Shown here: positions 44,692 to 53,593 of the stretch, one piece after another
Layout: the number at the start of each line of letters is the position of its first letter
How positions within the stretch are numbered: the first letter of the stretch is position 1
Assembly: GCA_946902985.2 (NCBI GenBank)
Contig: OX336388.2
Location: forward strand, 1,508,358,545-1,508,422,544
DNA length: 64,000 nucleotides
Source: Meconema thalassinum
Lineage: Eukaryota; Arthropoda; Insecta; Orthoptera; Tettigoniidae
Reading direction: 5' to 3'
Notes under the pieces: generated by a model
Told to the model about the DNA's origin: nothing
The model's database searches: none
Seen by the model: the letters and a program-made list of their open reading frames with translations, nothing else
Translations under genes and position numbers: made by a program

Positions 44692-45514
44692 GAGAGTGTA
44701 ACAAAAATGTACGCCATAAAATGCTGGACACATTCCTCACACATAGACGAAGAAATTATGTTATATGAACATGGGTCCGGAAACGCTTTGTTTCCATGTT
44801 ACACCTCATTGTCTCCAACTCATTAATCATGGGAAACACACAAGAACGGAACGTTAGAACCAAGGGGAACATGCACTCTTGGTTACGCCTGATTACGTTG
44901 CCATTACCGTAGGTGCACCGCCAGTATTTTGTTTTATATGGCCCTGTTGCCATGCGACTTACACATGTGCCTTTAGCTGTGCGACAAAACATGTACTTGA
45001 TGCTCGATGGAGCACCTCCTCATTTTAGTGATAATGTCCGTCTGCTTCTAAATAACAGATTTCGTCACAGATGGATAGGTAGAGGTGGACCAATTGCATG
45101 GCCTCCACGCTCTCCGGACCTAAAATCACTGGACTTTCATGTGTGAGGGCATTTGAAAGCTCTTATATATCGAACTCCAGTACAAGATGTTCAGAGTCTC
45201 CGTGCCAGTATTATGGAAGGCTGCGAAACCATACGCAGTACTCCAGGGATACATCAGCACATCCGAGATTCACTACGACGGCGGGTTGATGCATGTATCA
45301 ATGGGCTTATTGAACATCTCCTCTGAGAATGAGTTGCATGTCGTAAGCTGGTACGTTCTGTTTTTGTGTGTTTACCATAATTAATGAGTTGGATACAACG
45401 AGGTGTAACATGGAAACTAAGTTTTTCCGGACCCATATTCATATAACATAATTTTTTGTCTACGTGTGAGGAATGTGTTGTGGATTTTGTGCCGTACTTT
45501 TTTGTTACACCCTG
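44692..45514 (+). mobile_element. short Tc1/mariner-superfamily element with about 115-bp TIRs
   Basis: Left arm 44692-44808 and right arm about 45399-45514 are inverted copies (inner parts ACATTCCTCACAC, ATTATGTTATATGAA and GGGTCCGGAAA). TA flanks both ends (44690-44691, 45515-45516). Between the arms sits a transposase C-terminal half. At 823 bp it is an internally deleted copy; TA target and DDE-type protein place it in the Tc1/mariner superfamily. Confidence 0.8.
44913..45326 (+). pseudogene. DDE transposase C-terminal half
   Basis: Plus-strand LMLDGAPPHFSDNVRLLL, then GPIAWPPRSPDLKSLDF and, after an in-frame TGA at 45144-45146 in place of an expected Trp codon, a continuing frame to about 45326. 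DGAPPH and PPRSPDL are the second and third catalytic blocks of this transposase group. The N-terminal DNA-binding part and first catalytic Asp are missing. Confidence 0.8.
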
Positions 45515-45606
45515 TATTTTGTTGTTTTTGGTTGTAACAGTACTCCTCGAATAGTATTATATTTGAGTGACAATGAATTCAAGTCAAGCTATTTTTACTT
45601 GGTTTA

Positions 45607-46272
45607 GTGAAAGTTTGAATAATGAACCTACGCAATAATTTTCCTTTAATGGTACATGACTCTATGGCTTATACATTTAACAATCCAACATGGCGACCAA
45701 CCGAAATAATTAGACTGCTCTGAATATCTACGAATCTATTATAGCAATCAAACTGAATTTGTTTATGTTCATCATAGCCGCTATGAACTTATGTTCACCT
45801 ATTGGACTTTAAATAACCTGGTGATCACAAATCCAACATGGCGGCAACGCGAAGTATAAATATTCACATGGACGTTTCTCGCAATTTAACCATCCGAGTG
45901 CAGTGAAACTTGGTACAGTAAATACTTATACGAATGTTAATCCACTGGCATCTAATTTATTTCAATTGTTTCCATAACCACAAGATGGCAGCTGTACGAA
46001 ATTTTAAAATCTCCTTGTTACTTCGTGTGTCCTATTCATGCGATTGAAGTTTCAATGCTACACGTTCACATCAGTCTTCATGTAACAGTACATAACTCTA
46101 GGACCTACCTATATAAAATCCAACATGGCGACCAGCCGAAATATTTAGTCGGTTCTCAATATCTACGAATCTATTACAGCAATCAAACTGAAATTTTGTA
46201 TGTTGATAGTGGCAGTTAACATAAGTAGGATATAAGAAAATAGGCTGTATAGTTCTTCACGGAGCTACTTGT
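45607..46272 (+). mobile_element. HINE F, 5'-truncated
   Basis: Aligns with HINE B from 28690 to its 3' end, ending AAAATAGGCTGTATAGTT, hairpin, then GCTACTTGTT. More diverged from B than copy A is. The 5' terminus and GT run are missing. Confidence 0.75.
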
Positions 46273-46297
46273 TCAAAATTGAAAATAGGCTAAAAAT
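46273..46297 (-). repeat. isolated 5' terminus of another HINE
   Basis: The reverse complement reads TTTTTAGCCTATTTTCAATTTTG, identical to the HINE B 5' end. Only these bases remain directly next to the HINE F 3' end. Confidence 0.65.
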
Positions 46298-46316
46298 GAA
46301 GTTTAATAAATGATTA

Positions 46317-46358
46317 TACGTACATGTTTCGGTATACAATGATACCCTCGTCAGCGTA
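46317..46358 (-). ncRNA. hammerhead ribozyme motif, canonical core
   Basis: On the minus strand: stem I UACG (46358-46355), core CUGACGA (46354-46348), one extra G, stem II GGUAU/AUACC with loop CAUUGU, GAAA (46330-46327), self-complementary ACAUGU including A15.1 and U16.1, A17 at 46321 or adjacent, then stem I partner CGUA (46320-46317). Every invariant core base is present. The unpaired G between A9 and stem II is shared, as an extra base, by the other motifs here. No protein-coding context. Confidence 0.75.
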
Positions 46359-46439
46359 GACAGAATAATAAATGAATCTTAAACAAAGCCAAAAGAAAAA
46401 TGGATGTCTGTCTGTCTGTGGCCTGTTCGCCATCTCTTG

Positions 46440-46783
46440 ATGAATACAGTACTTTTGCATTTGTCAGTTGGCACAGGCTAGAGTAAAAGGTGGCTTTTCA
46501 CCGATGTCTCAGTCTCACTCATGGCTGTGATTATATGGAAGCTACTGAGGTACGGGTGGTGCTTAGTAATGACATTCAGGGCACAGTCAGTGCCTGTGGA
46601 TGCTGTGAAAGGTTCTACTCATAGGGTTAGGACTACTGTTCTGACTCAGTGAGGAAAGCAATGGCAAACTACCTCACTCCTCTTCTTGCCTAGAACGCCT
46701 CAAAATAGCGCTGCCTTGGGTTTTTGTGGGTATCTACTCACATAACGTAACGGCGGTGCTTTTGAGGATCCAACCAGCCGGTC
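46440..46783. other. unassigned, possibly SINE/LINE 3' sequence
   Basis: Contains GAGGAAAGCAATGGCAAACT, a phrase typical of 3' regions of some insect SINEs, but no second copy here. Confidence 0.3.
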
Positions 46784-46861
46784 GGTCAACTAAATTGCAA
46801 CCAATTGTGTTGGGTAATTCCCTAATCCTGAAAAATATTTACATGAATTTAATAAACACAC

Positions 46862-46906
46862 ATGGATGACTAGTTTCGATCGTCAAGCGATCATCATCAG
46901 ATCCAT
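46862..46906 (-). ncRNA. hammerhead ribozyme motif, X2 left arm
   Basis: On the minus strand: stem I AUGGAU (46906-46901), core CUGAUGA (46900-46894), one extra U, stem II GAUCG/CGAUC with loop CUUGA, GAAA, self-complementary ACUAGU, C17 at 46868, then stem I partner AUCCAU (46867-46862), a perfect six-base match. Predicted self-cleavage would follow C17. Stem III is too short for a stable hairpin but could pair between two molecules, as in known dimeric hammerheads. Confidence 0.8.
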
Positions 46907-47233
46907 TATACTAAGGCTATTAAATCTATGTCTAAAAGTATGGGTGAAAGTTGAGACTTGAGGGTAGACAGTGACGAAGTTAACTGCTCCTATACGGACT
47001 GCGTACGACTCAACCTGATGATAAGAAGCCTGTACAATACAATCTAAACTGACCTTTTAACAGCAATGACATTTTCACACTAAGCAAGCGAATTTGGAGG
47101 TCTATCACCACGTTCAGTATCTTAACAAAACTTCACATAGACTATACCTAACTAATACTGCAACTAAATAAATGTACATATTGTAAATGATTTAACCCAT
47201 ACTTTTAGACATAGATTTAATATCCTAAGTGTA

Positions 47234-47278
47234 ACGGATCTAATGATGATCGCTTGACGATCGAAACTGGTCATCTAA
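47234..47278 (+). ncRNA. decayed hammerhead motif, X2 right arm
   Basis: Inverted partner of 46862-46906. The core reads CUAAUGA (G5 is A), the stem III hexamer ACUGGU is no longer self-complementary, and stem I has mismatches. G5 is essential in hammerheads, so this copy should be inactive. Confidence 0.65.
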
Positions 47279-47367
47279 GTGTATTTATTAATTTCATGTA
47301 AATGTTTTTCAGGATTACGGAATAACCCCTCACAATTGGGCACAATCGTGTTGACCGACTGGAAAAC

Positions 47368-47660
47368 ATCAAATTACGATTACTGTATAAGGCAACACTG
47401 ACGTAGACTTCAAACACCATAATCGTATCATAGTGTGAGTATATTGCTCAACGTGTGACAACGTTACTTTCGTTCTAGCGACCACTGGCGGGTTTAGTGT
47501 GGGAATTGGGCTATGTGCCCTGGATCTTAAATCATAGCACCACCATGTACAGTGTTTGCCTAATGGGAGTGAGGAGAATTTGTTGTCGGCAAAGGATGAT
47601 GAGACAGTTCTTCTCACAGATCAATTGATTCCTCTATCAATTTAATTGCAGTAATACTTA
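47368..47660. other. unassigned
   Basis: No recognised feature. Confidence 0.4.
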
Positions 47661-47880
47661 CCGACCACGATGGCCGAGAGCGCTAACGTGCTACCTTGCG
47701 CCTCACTAGAGTCAGGAAAGCGTGAGTTCAAATCCCATCTCAGCTATCCTAAAAATGGTTTTCAAGGTTTCCCATTTGCACCACCCGACAAATGCTGTGA
47801 CGGTGTCTCTCAGCAAGTCCACGAGCTACTTCGTTCCAAAATCTCTTCCATAACCCTTCTTTAATTAAACCCAGGTTAGT
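47661..47880 (+). mobile_element. tRNA-derived SINE (family a), copy 2
   Basis: A box GATGGCCGAGAGCG and B box AGTTCAAATCCC; body with TTTCCCATTTGCACCACC, as in 26847-27087. Some mutation in the B box. Confidence 0.75.
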
Positions 47881-48051
47881 GGTCACCTGGGCGATCGGCC
47901 TGTCCCATCCCCAGTTGTATCTGCTGACAAAGTGTGTTCAACTCTCAGACACTGAATTGCACTCATTCCAGGTTCCGTATTGACCATGTTAACATGAAGT
48001 ATAACATAAATTTCTCGCCAAATCAATACTTTTTACTTACATAAAAATTCT

Positions 48052-48098
48052 ATAGGTACATGTTTCGAAAACACACAATGTTTTCTTCCTCAGCCCAC
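48052..48098 (-). ncRNA. hammerhead ribozyme motif, X3 left arm
   Basis: Mirror of 48235-48281, same sequence on the minus strand: core CUGAGGA, stem II GAAAAC/GUUUUC, GAAA, ACAUGU, A17. Confidence 0.65.
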
Positions 48099-48234
48099 TT
48101 ATTGGTGTTAAACATCATATAACATCGATAACCTCACTAAATAAGAAAAACACAGTTCACATTTATTCTCTTGTGAACTGTGTTTTTCTTATTTAGTGAG
48201 GTTATCGATGTTATATGATGTTAAACACCAATAA

Positions 48235-48281
48235 GTGGGCTGAGGAAGAAAACATTGTGTGTTTTCGAAACATGTACCTAT
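48235..48281 (+). ncRNA. hammerhead ribozyme motif, X3 right arm
   Basis: Stem I GUGGG (48235-48239) pairs with CCUAU (48277-48281) using two G-U pairs; core CUGAGGA (48240-48246; N7 is G, allowed); extra A at 48247; stem II GAAAAC/GUUUUC with loop AUUGUGU; GAAA (48267-48270); self-complementary ACAUGU (48270-48275); A17 at 48276. All invariant bases are present; stem I is weaker than in X2. Confidence 0.65.
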
Positions 48282-48350
48282 AGAATTTTTATGTAAGTAA
48301 AAAGTATTGATTTGGCGTGAAATTTATGTTATACTTCATCTCAGACACTG

Positions 48351-48585
48351 TCCTTGTGGCGGTAGAAGAATGATCCTCCGTAGAGTCCTTAGTGAAGCCG
48401 AGTTGGGAGGATAAGCAATTCAAAATAATTCATTAATTAGTATTTCAAAAACGAAGGTCAAGTGAATGGGGTGACAATTCGTGGTATTTTTCAAAAAATA
48501 AAAAGTTCAGGAAATTGGACATACTACACTGCTCAACAGAAGTTTGGACTACCGCCATCAATTGTATGCTGACGCTGCTATAGAG
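48351..48585. other. unassigned
   Basis: No recognised feature. Confidence 0.4.
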
Positions 48586-49751
48586 CAGGTGTTCTCAAAG
48601 TGGGGGGGGGGGAACCCCCCTCCCCCCAGGGGGCTTAGAGAGTGATAAAGGGGGGCGCCGGCTTTGATTGAAATATTTATATTTCATAGTCTGTAACATA
48701 TAATACTATCCTCATATTCATGAACCTATCATAGGCAGGTAGCTCCCAAAACCATTCAAGAATAATAAACTCGTACCTTTGCCGTCTTATTTCACAAGAA
48801 CTGACCAGTAGATCCTGCCAGCAGGAATTCTGAGAAAATGTGTCGAGTAACATTTTCCACACAGCTCCCTTTCACTCGCCACCCGCAGTGGCATCTCCTT
48901 ACCAAACACTTAATGGCAATAAGCCGCTTGACAATGTGACCGCCACTTCCTTTCAAGAATGGATTCCAAGAATGGATTCTTCTATTTCTGCCGTTGCCGA
49001 TTCAAATTCAGATAGGCCTTTTCCAGGCAGTTCAAAGACAATGAGTGAACAGGTGAATTCTAGTGCGTGGTTAGCCAACTTTACAATAAACTGATACGAG
49101 TGACGCCATTACCCATGGATAAGTGACTTATTAGAAGTGGTAAAAAGAGACCCAACGAAAGTGATAGTGCTTGCCCTCCTTCGGAAAAAGTACAAGGTTC
49201 GAATTTAAAGAAAGTCCATTGTTCTTCCGCGTCTACTTCTGCTCCCATCAGGATTTTTAATTCTACACACAAAGTGAAAATGCGTAAATATCAAGACGAT
49301 TATCTGACATTAGGCTTTACCAGCATTCTTTCAATAATAATCAGGAACAACCTCAATGCGTTCTTTGTTTGGAGATTTTAGCAAACGACAGTTTGAAGCC
49401 TGTGAAACTTAAGAGACACTTGCAGACTAAACATCCAGACTGTGTAAGTAAACCTTTAGCATATTTTAAGCGCCACGAGCAACAACTAAAAGGAAATGTA
49501 AGATTCCTAGAAAAGCACGCAACAGTTCCTAAGAAAGCGCTAAGAGTATTCTTGGTGGTATCCTATTTAATTGAAAAATCCAAATCACCACATATTATTG
49601 GTGAGAAATACCTTCTTCCTGCATCCGTGAAAATGTGCGCGATCATGCATGGAGAAAATTTTGGCGAGTGTTTGAAGTCGATACCGCTCTCAAATGATAG
49701 AGTAACTCGTCGTATTGATGTAATAGCCTCTGACATTGAAAATCAATTAAT
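48586..49751 (+). mobile_element. hAT transposon, 5' part (interrupted)
   Basis: Starts CAGGTGTTCTCAAAGTGG, the terminal repeat form of Charlie-like hAT elements, followed by a G-rich then C-rich stretch (48601-48650). Coding sequence for a BED-finger transposase begins near 49280. The element is cut at about 49751 by a LINE; its remainder must lie beyond the window. An 8-bp target duplication cannot be checked. Confidence 0.7.
49280..49751 (+). pseudogene. hAT transposase N terminus with BED-type zinc finger
   Basis: MRKYQDDYLTLGFTSIL at 49280, then in another frame QCVLCLEILANDSLKPVKL and RHLQTKHPDC, a C-x2-C...H-x4-H BED-type finger as in ZBED/FAM200-like hAT proteins. The frame continues through SYLIEKSKSPHIIGEKYL to RRIDVIASDIENQL, where the LINE begins. 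A frameshift near 49340 separates start and finger. The catalytic RNase H-like domain and dimerisation region are not in the window. Confidence 0.75.
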
Positions 49752-49819
49752 AATAATATGTTTATTGCAGCAAAATTGCCATACAAATTAACATAAACAC
49801 TAATCACAACAAAACTTGA

Positions 49820-50260
49820 TCAATGACACATATCTTTCTGTACATGTAACGACATGATATCTGCCACATAACTCTCACAGAGACGACATATACAGGTCGC
49901 GCATGGGTCATGGAATCTCTCTGTCCGACATAACTTATGGTGGAAACCATGCACCGCAAGCCTTGTGACAAGATGTCTAAGATGGTAATTCGCCTCCTTC
50001 CAATCATTTCTAGTCATAGCATTTGTACTGTAGAAATCGACCCATATTTCTCGTTTTTTTTCTTGGTGTTCAAGTACTACTTTTTCATAAGCTGGCGTGG
50101 ATGGTAGCAGCATTTTCAATCGTAGATCTTCAAGCAACATTGTTTCATTCGTCATCTCGTAAACCAGTCTGGATGGCGTAAATTTAGAAAGGCAAAGTGC
50201 TCGCTTCAGGAACGTCGCTTTAATTTTCTAAATATCTTTTAAATTATTTCTTGTAAGGTA
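49820..50260 (-). pseudogene. LINE C-terminal domain
   Basis: 111-codon frame with HLVTRLAVHGFHHKLC and CICRLCESYVAD, then His and Cys completing the knuckle, as in the frame at 17056-17634. A frameshift near 50160-50260 separates it from RT. Confidence 0.75.
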
Positions 50261-50263
50261 CCT

Positions 50264-51045
50264 CTAAATTACTTGTATACCATAAGAGATTATTGGCACA
50301 ATTTTGGTAATAAAAAGCTTCATTGCAGTTTGGATTGAAATCTTGGAGAGGTGTTGAATGTCGTTCATGGCCAGCACAGCTGATATGCCTTTGTCCTTCA
50401 CATGCGCCGTATTGGTGGTTCCTTGGGTTTGCAGTATAACGCCCAGGTATTTGAATTTTTTCACATTGTTAAGTGGTTGGTGATCTAGGATGATTACATC
50501 ATCAATCGCTTTTTTGCCTCCTCTTCTGATCGTCATTTTTACCGTCTTATTCCTGTTTATAGTTATGTCTGTTTCTTTGGCCCATGTCGTCAACTTGTCA
50601 ACAGCTGTTTCTAGGGAGGCTGTAGACACCGAAGTCAAAGCCATGTCATCAGCATAGATGTAAATCATTACACCTTCTGCATTAATTGCTCTTACCACGT
50701 CGTAGGTAGGGATGTTGAATAAGATGGGACTGAGAGGGTCCCCTTGAAAGACGCCCGTCGTTTGATCGATCGGATCTGAAATAGCGATCGTGTCATCAAT
50801 TTCTATGCTGTTGCTTGACAAAATGTCTTTTATGAGTTGCACTATAGGGTTTTCCTCTCCTATTATACGCTCTAGTTTATTTATTAGTTTTATTCTATTC
50901 ACTGTTTCGAACGCTTTGGTGTAGTCTACGAACACAACATGAAGCTTACTTTTTGGGTGTCCCAGTGTCTCGATTATGTCTCTTTGTAAACAGTCCACAG
51001 CTTGTAATATTGACCGATTCCTCCGGACCCAAACTGCTCTTCAGG
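50264..51045 (-). pseudogene. LINE reverse transcriptase
   Basis: 244-codon frame from 50998: VVFVDYTKAFETVNR (residues 21-35), GVFQGDPLSPILFN (82-95) and YADDMAL (115-121) are RT motifs, both catalytic Asp present; NVKKFKYLGVIL follows. Upstream in frame the sequence continues as RNRSILQAV. The RT core is intact in itself, but shifts on both sides break the protein. Confidence 0.85.
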
Positions 51046-51216
51046 GATGTATTCGTTAACTACGGCGGACAACTTTTGGGCTAACAATTTTGTCAAGACC
51101 TTAAGTAGAGTACACTCCAGCGATATATCTCTGTATGAGTCCGGGTCGCTAGGGTTTCCTTTTCCTTTATATAGTGTTTTTACTCTTGCTGTTCTCCATC
51201 TTTCAGGAATCTTTCC

Positions 51217-52225
51217 CTATCGTAAACACTCATTAAAAAGGTTAGTCCGAACTTCCGCTAGGTGCGGGGCTGCAATCTGTAGATGTTTGTTGTATACCTT
51301 ATCCGGTCCATAGGCCTTTTTCGTTTTCAATGTTCCAATTATTTCTTGAACCTCCTGTAGTGTGAATAACTCAATGTTTGTTCTATTTCCGCCATAAATA
51401 GCTGCTTTGCTTGGTCTGATGCCCTTAGACTGCAAAACTTGACAAAAGTGTGCTTTCCAAATTTTCATAGGAATGTATCTTGGGAATGTTCGTCTCTTCG
51501 GCTTAACTGTTTTGTAGGGATTGCTTACCGCTTCTTCTATTTGTTTCGCTGCTATCAATTCATAATAGTTTCGTTTGGTTTCCCTAATTATTTTTTTGTA
51601 TAGTCTCCTTCGCCCGAAGTATTCATTCAATGTGTAAGTGGATGGCTCAGTAAGAGCTACATGAAGCCATTCAAGAGTTGTTTGCCTGGCATGGTAGCAT
51701 GCTTCATTGATCCATGGTTTAGCCCTCCTCTTAATAACCGGGTGAGTTCTTGTTGCACTTGATATGATGGATTCTAGTTCCTTTACAGCATTTTCTACAT
51801 CACCTTGTTTTATTCGTTGCAGTACCTCCTGAGTTTGTGTGGAAGCATATTCTATTATGTCCGCGTTCAGATCTATTGACAATCGCATTGCCTCTCTAAA
51901 GAATATATCCTGCTGCTCTAGGATGAGACTTGTCACAACTGGCATATGTTTTCTTATTGCGCATTTTATAACTGTCTGTGATACAATCTTCACGTTCTTC
52001 AAATTAGAAAACAATAGGTCAATAGTGATACTCCCGTTTTGACAAATGTAAGTTTTCTCGTTTTTCTTATTGATCTTACCCTGTAGGTAAGTCAAAACTG
52101 CTTCTGCCTTGTTGTTATATAGATCAATCCTACAGCTCATATCTCCAGTGAGTATTACTAGTTCTTGGTTTTGTGCTTGCTGTAATCAAGTGCCAGTAAT
52201 CTCTATAATATCTTCCTCTTTATAC
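51217..52225 (-). pseudogene. LINE endonuclease C terminus and linker to RT
   Basis: 307-codon frame starting at 52140: GDMSCRID at the start is the endonuclease GDFN-type block; later KPWINEACYHAR, then TLKTKKAYGPDKVYNKHL, the block that precedes RT motif 1. In-frame coding continues upstream to the LTR junction with one TGA near 52180. The rest of the endonuclease has been separated by Gypsy B. Confidence 0.8.
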
Positions 52226-52855
52226 TATGACCGAAATCCACCATGTTGGTGGTGTTTAATTGCCGAGATTCGCAAAGCAACCTTGGAAGTAGTTGATGAA
52301 TGTAACATATTGTAATGTATTCCAGCATGTGTTTGTAGCAGACCCAGAGCTAAAGAAACATTCTTCATAATTATTCTAGCTGATAAATGGACCTATCCTT
52401 ATGGCATTGAGCTAAAATTTAGCACAAGCGAGAGTCGAACATCTTCAACTCCTAACGGCTTTGACAAGTCGTGACGCAATAGATGAGGGGTGGAAATTTC
52501 CCCCACACACCGCTATGAATCAGGTGACTAGGCAGCGTGGACTCTGTCAGTTCTAGTACACGGTCATTCGAGAATTCTTTTTCACTGGCTAAACTCATAT
52601 GTGCGCGAAGATGAGTTTTTCTAATACGTGTGGAAAGCGTGTGTTTGCACTATTTAACTAACCATCACAATACGCCGATACTTATAATAACTTCTTTACC
52701 AGTGTTAAATAAAGTAAAGTCAGTGTTTCCTGCAAGTGGCAGAAATACTGTATGTAAGAATTATAATATTATTCAGCGGACACATTCACAGCACCATTAG
52801 CGGACTGGAAATACATTCACCGTAGAACGCAGGCCAGTAGACATTGAAATACAAC
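52226..52855 (+). repeat. Gypsy B 5' LTR (at least 630 bp)
   Basis: Matches 63373-64000 from TATGACCGAAATCC on, with roughly ten differences over 630 bases. The start is TG at 52228, or 52226 if TA is a mutated TG. The true 3' end of the LTR cannot be placed because the other copy leaves the window. The higher divergence than in Gypsy A suggests an older insertion. Confidence 0.9.
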
Positions 52856-53593
52856 TTGTTGCAGCGCACGACATATGACAGATCTCGTCATATTATTCTG
52901 CCAGGTCATATTATTCTGCCAGGCTCAAATATACAATGTTGAACTTTCTTTTTCGACACGATAGCTGTACTACATGTAACAGAATAAGATCAATATTTAA
53001 TTGGATTAATAGCAATTGCATTCATGAATAATGAACAATATTGCAATTACTCCACCTATTCCACACTGATAAAATAGTCGGAACATTTCACCATCAGTGG
53101 CGTACAGCCAATTATGATTTAAGGGGTTGTACGATGCCACTTGTAATTAAGAACAGTAACATGGGAACACTAATAAAGACTTTATTACTATTCAAGATGA
53201 TAGCTTAAGTCATCAACAGGGAAGCTTAATGACCAGGATGAGTCCGAGATCTGGGGGACCGAATTCACGTTAGATCAGACGTCACGACGATGGATGCATT
53301 ACAAGAGTATCGTAAGCGGCGATCTTGCAAAATTAAGTATAGGACCAAAATTAACCACGTCGTGGGAAATCACATAGGCAACACATCCTCCGTAACCCTG
53401 AGCATGCTTTCAGACCACTTGTCTGAAATTATATGGCAAGCCATTACCATGTTATCATAATGTTTTCTCTTCCAGGTGACTGATGTATTTCGAATGAATT
53501 CCCAAACTAAAGAGAAAATAATTTATGGATATTAAGAGTAATTTCACACATATATGTAAGATATTTAACAAAATGTTTTATGGGTGGATTCCA
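52856..53593 (+). other. Gypsy B LTR remainder or leader
   Basis: Non-coding; either the 3' part of the 5' LTR or untranslated leader. Confidence 0.5.

Larger units (their letters stand above)
46784..47367. mobile_element. hammerhead-bearing foldback element X2
   Basis: Left arm 46784-46955 and right arm 47200-47367 are inverted copies: GTCGGTCAAC end, CAATTGTG, ATTCC(C/G)TAATCCTGAAAAA, TTACATGAA, hammerhead, then TATTAAATCTATGTCTAAAA. The 245-base middle has no coding capacity. Both arms carry the motif facing inward; the left one (minus) is intact. Ends match X1. Confidence 0.8.
47994..48339. mobile_element. near-perfect palindromic element X3 (167 + 12 + 167 bp)
   Basis: Left arm 47994-48160 and right arm 48173-48339 are reverse complements with about two mismatches (CTCGCC against CACGCC; GTTAAAC against GTTTAAC), separated by ATTTATTCTCTT. 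Transcribed through, it would form a 167-bp hairpin. Each arm contains a hammerhead motif. CTCAGACACTG occurs at 47943-47953 and 48340-48350 but the left one is 40 bases away, so it is not a clean target duplication. Confidence 0.9.
49752..52225 (-). mobile_element. LINE with endonuclease end, RT and CCHC tail; cut by Gypsy B
   Basis: Minus strand from the Gypsy B LTR junction: endonuclease (LVILTGDMSCRID near 52120), linker, RT with YADD, C-terminal knuckle, and a 3' end GCTGCAATAAACATATTATT. Same family as 16978-17742. Its own 5' part lies across Gypsy B outside the window. It is inserted in the hAT in the opposite orientation. Confidence 0.85.

Noticed and set aside
47943..48350. CTCAGACACTG direct repeats as target duplication of X3
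   Set aside because: The left copy is about 40 bases from the arm start, so it does not flank the element cleanly.
48601..48650. G/C homopolymer block as assembly artefact
   Set aside because: Kept as natural because it follows the hAT terminal repeat, where G-rich then C-rich sequence is common in Charlie-like ends; the exact length may still be unreliable.
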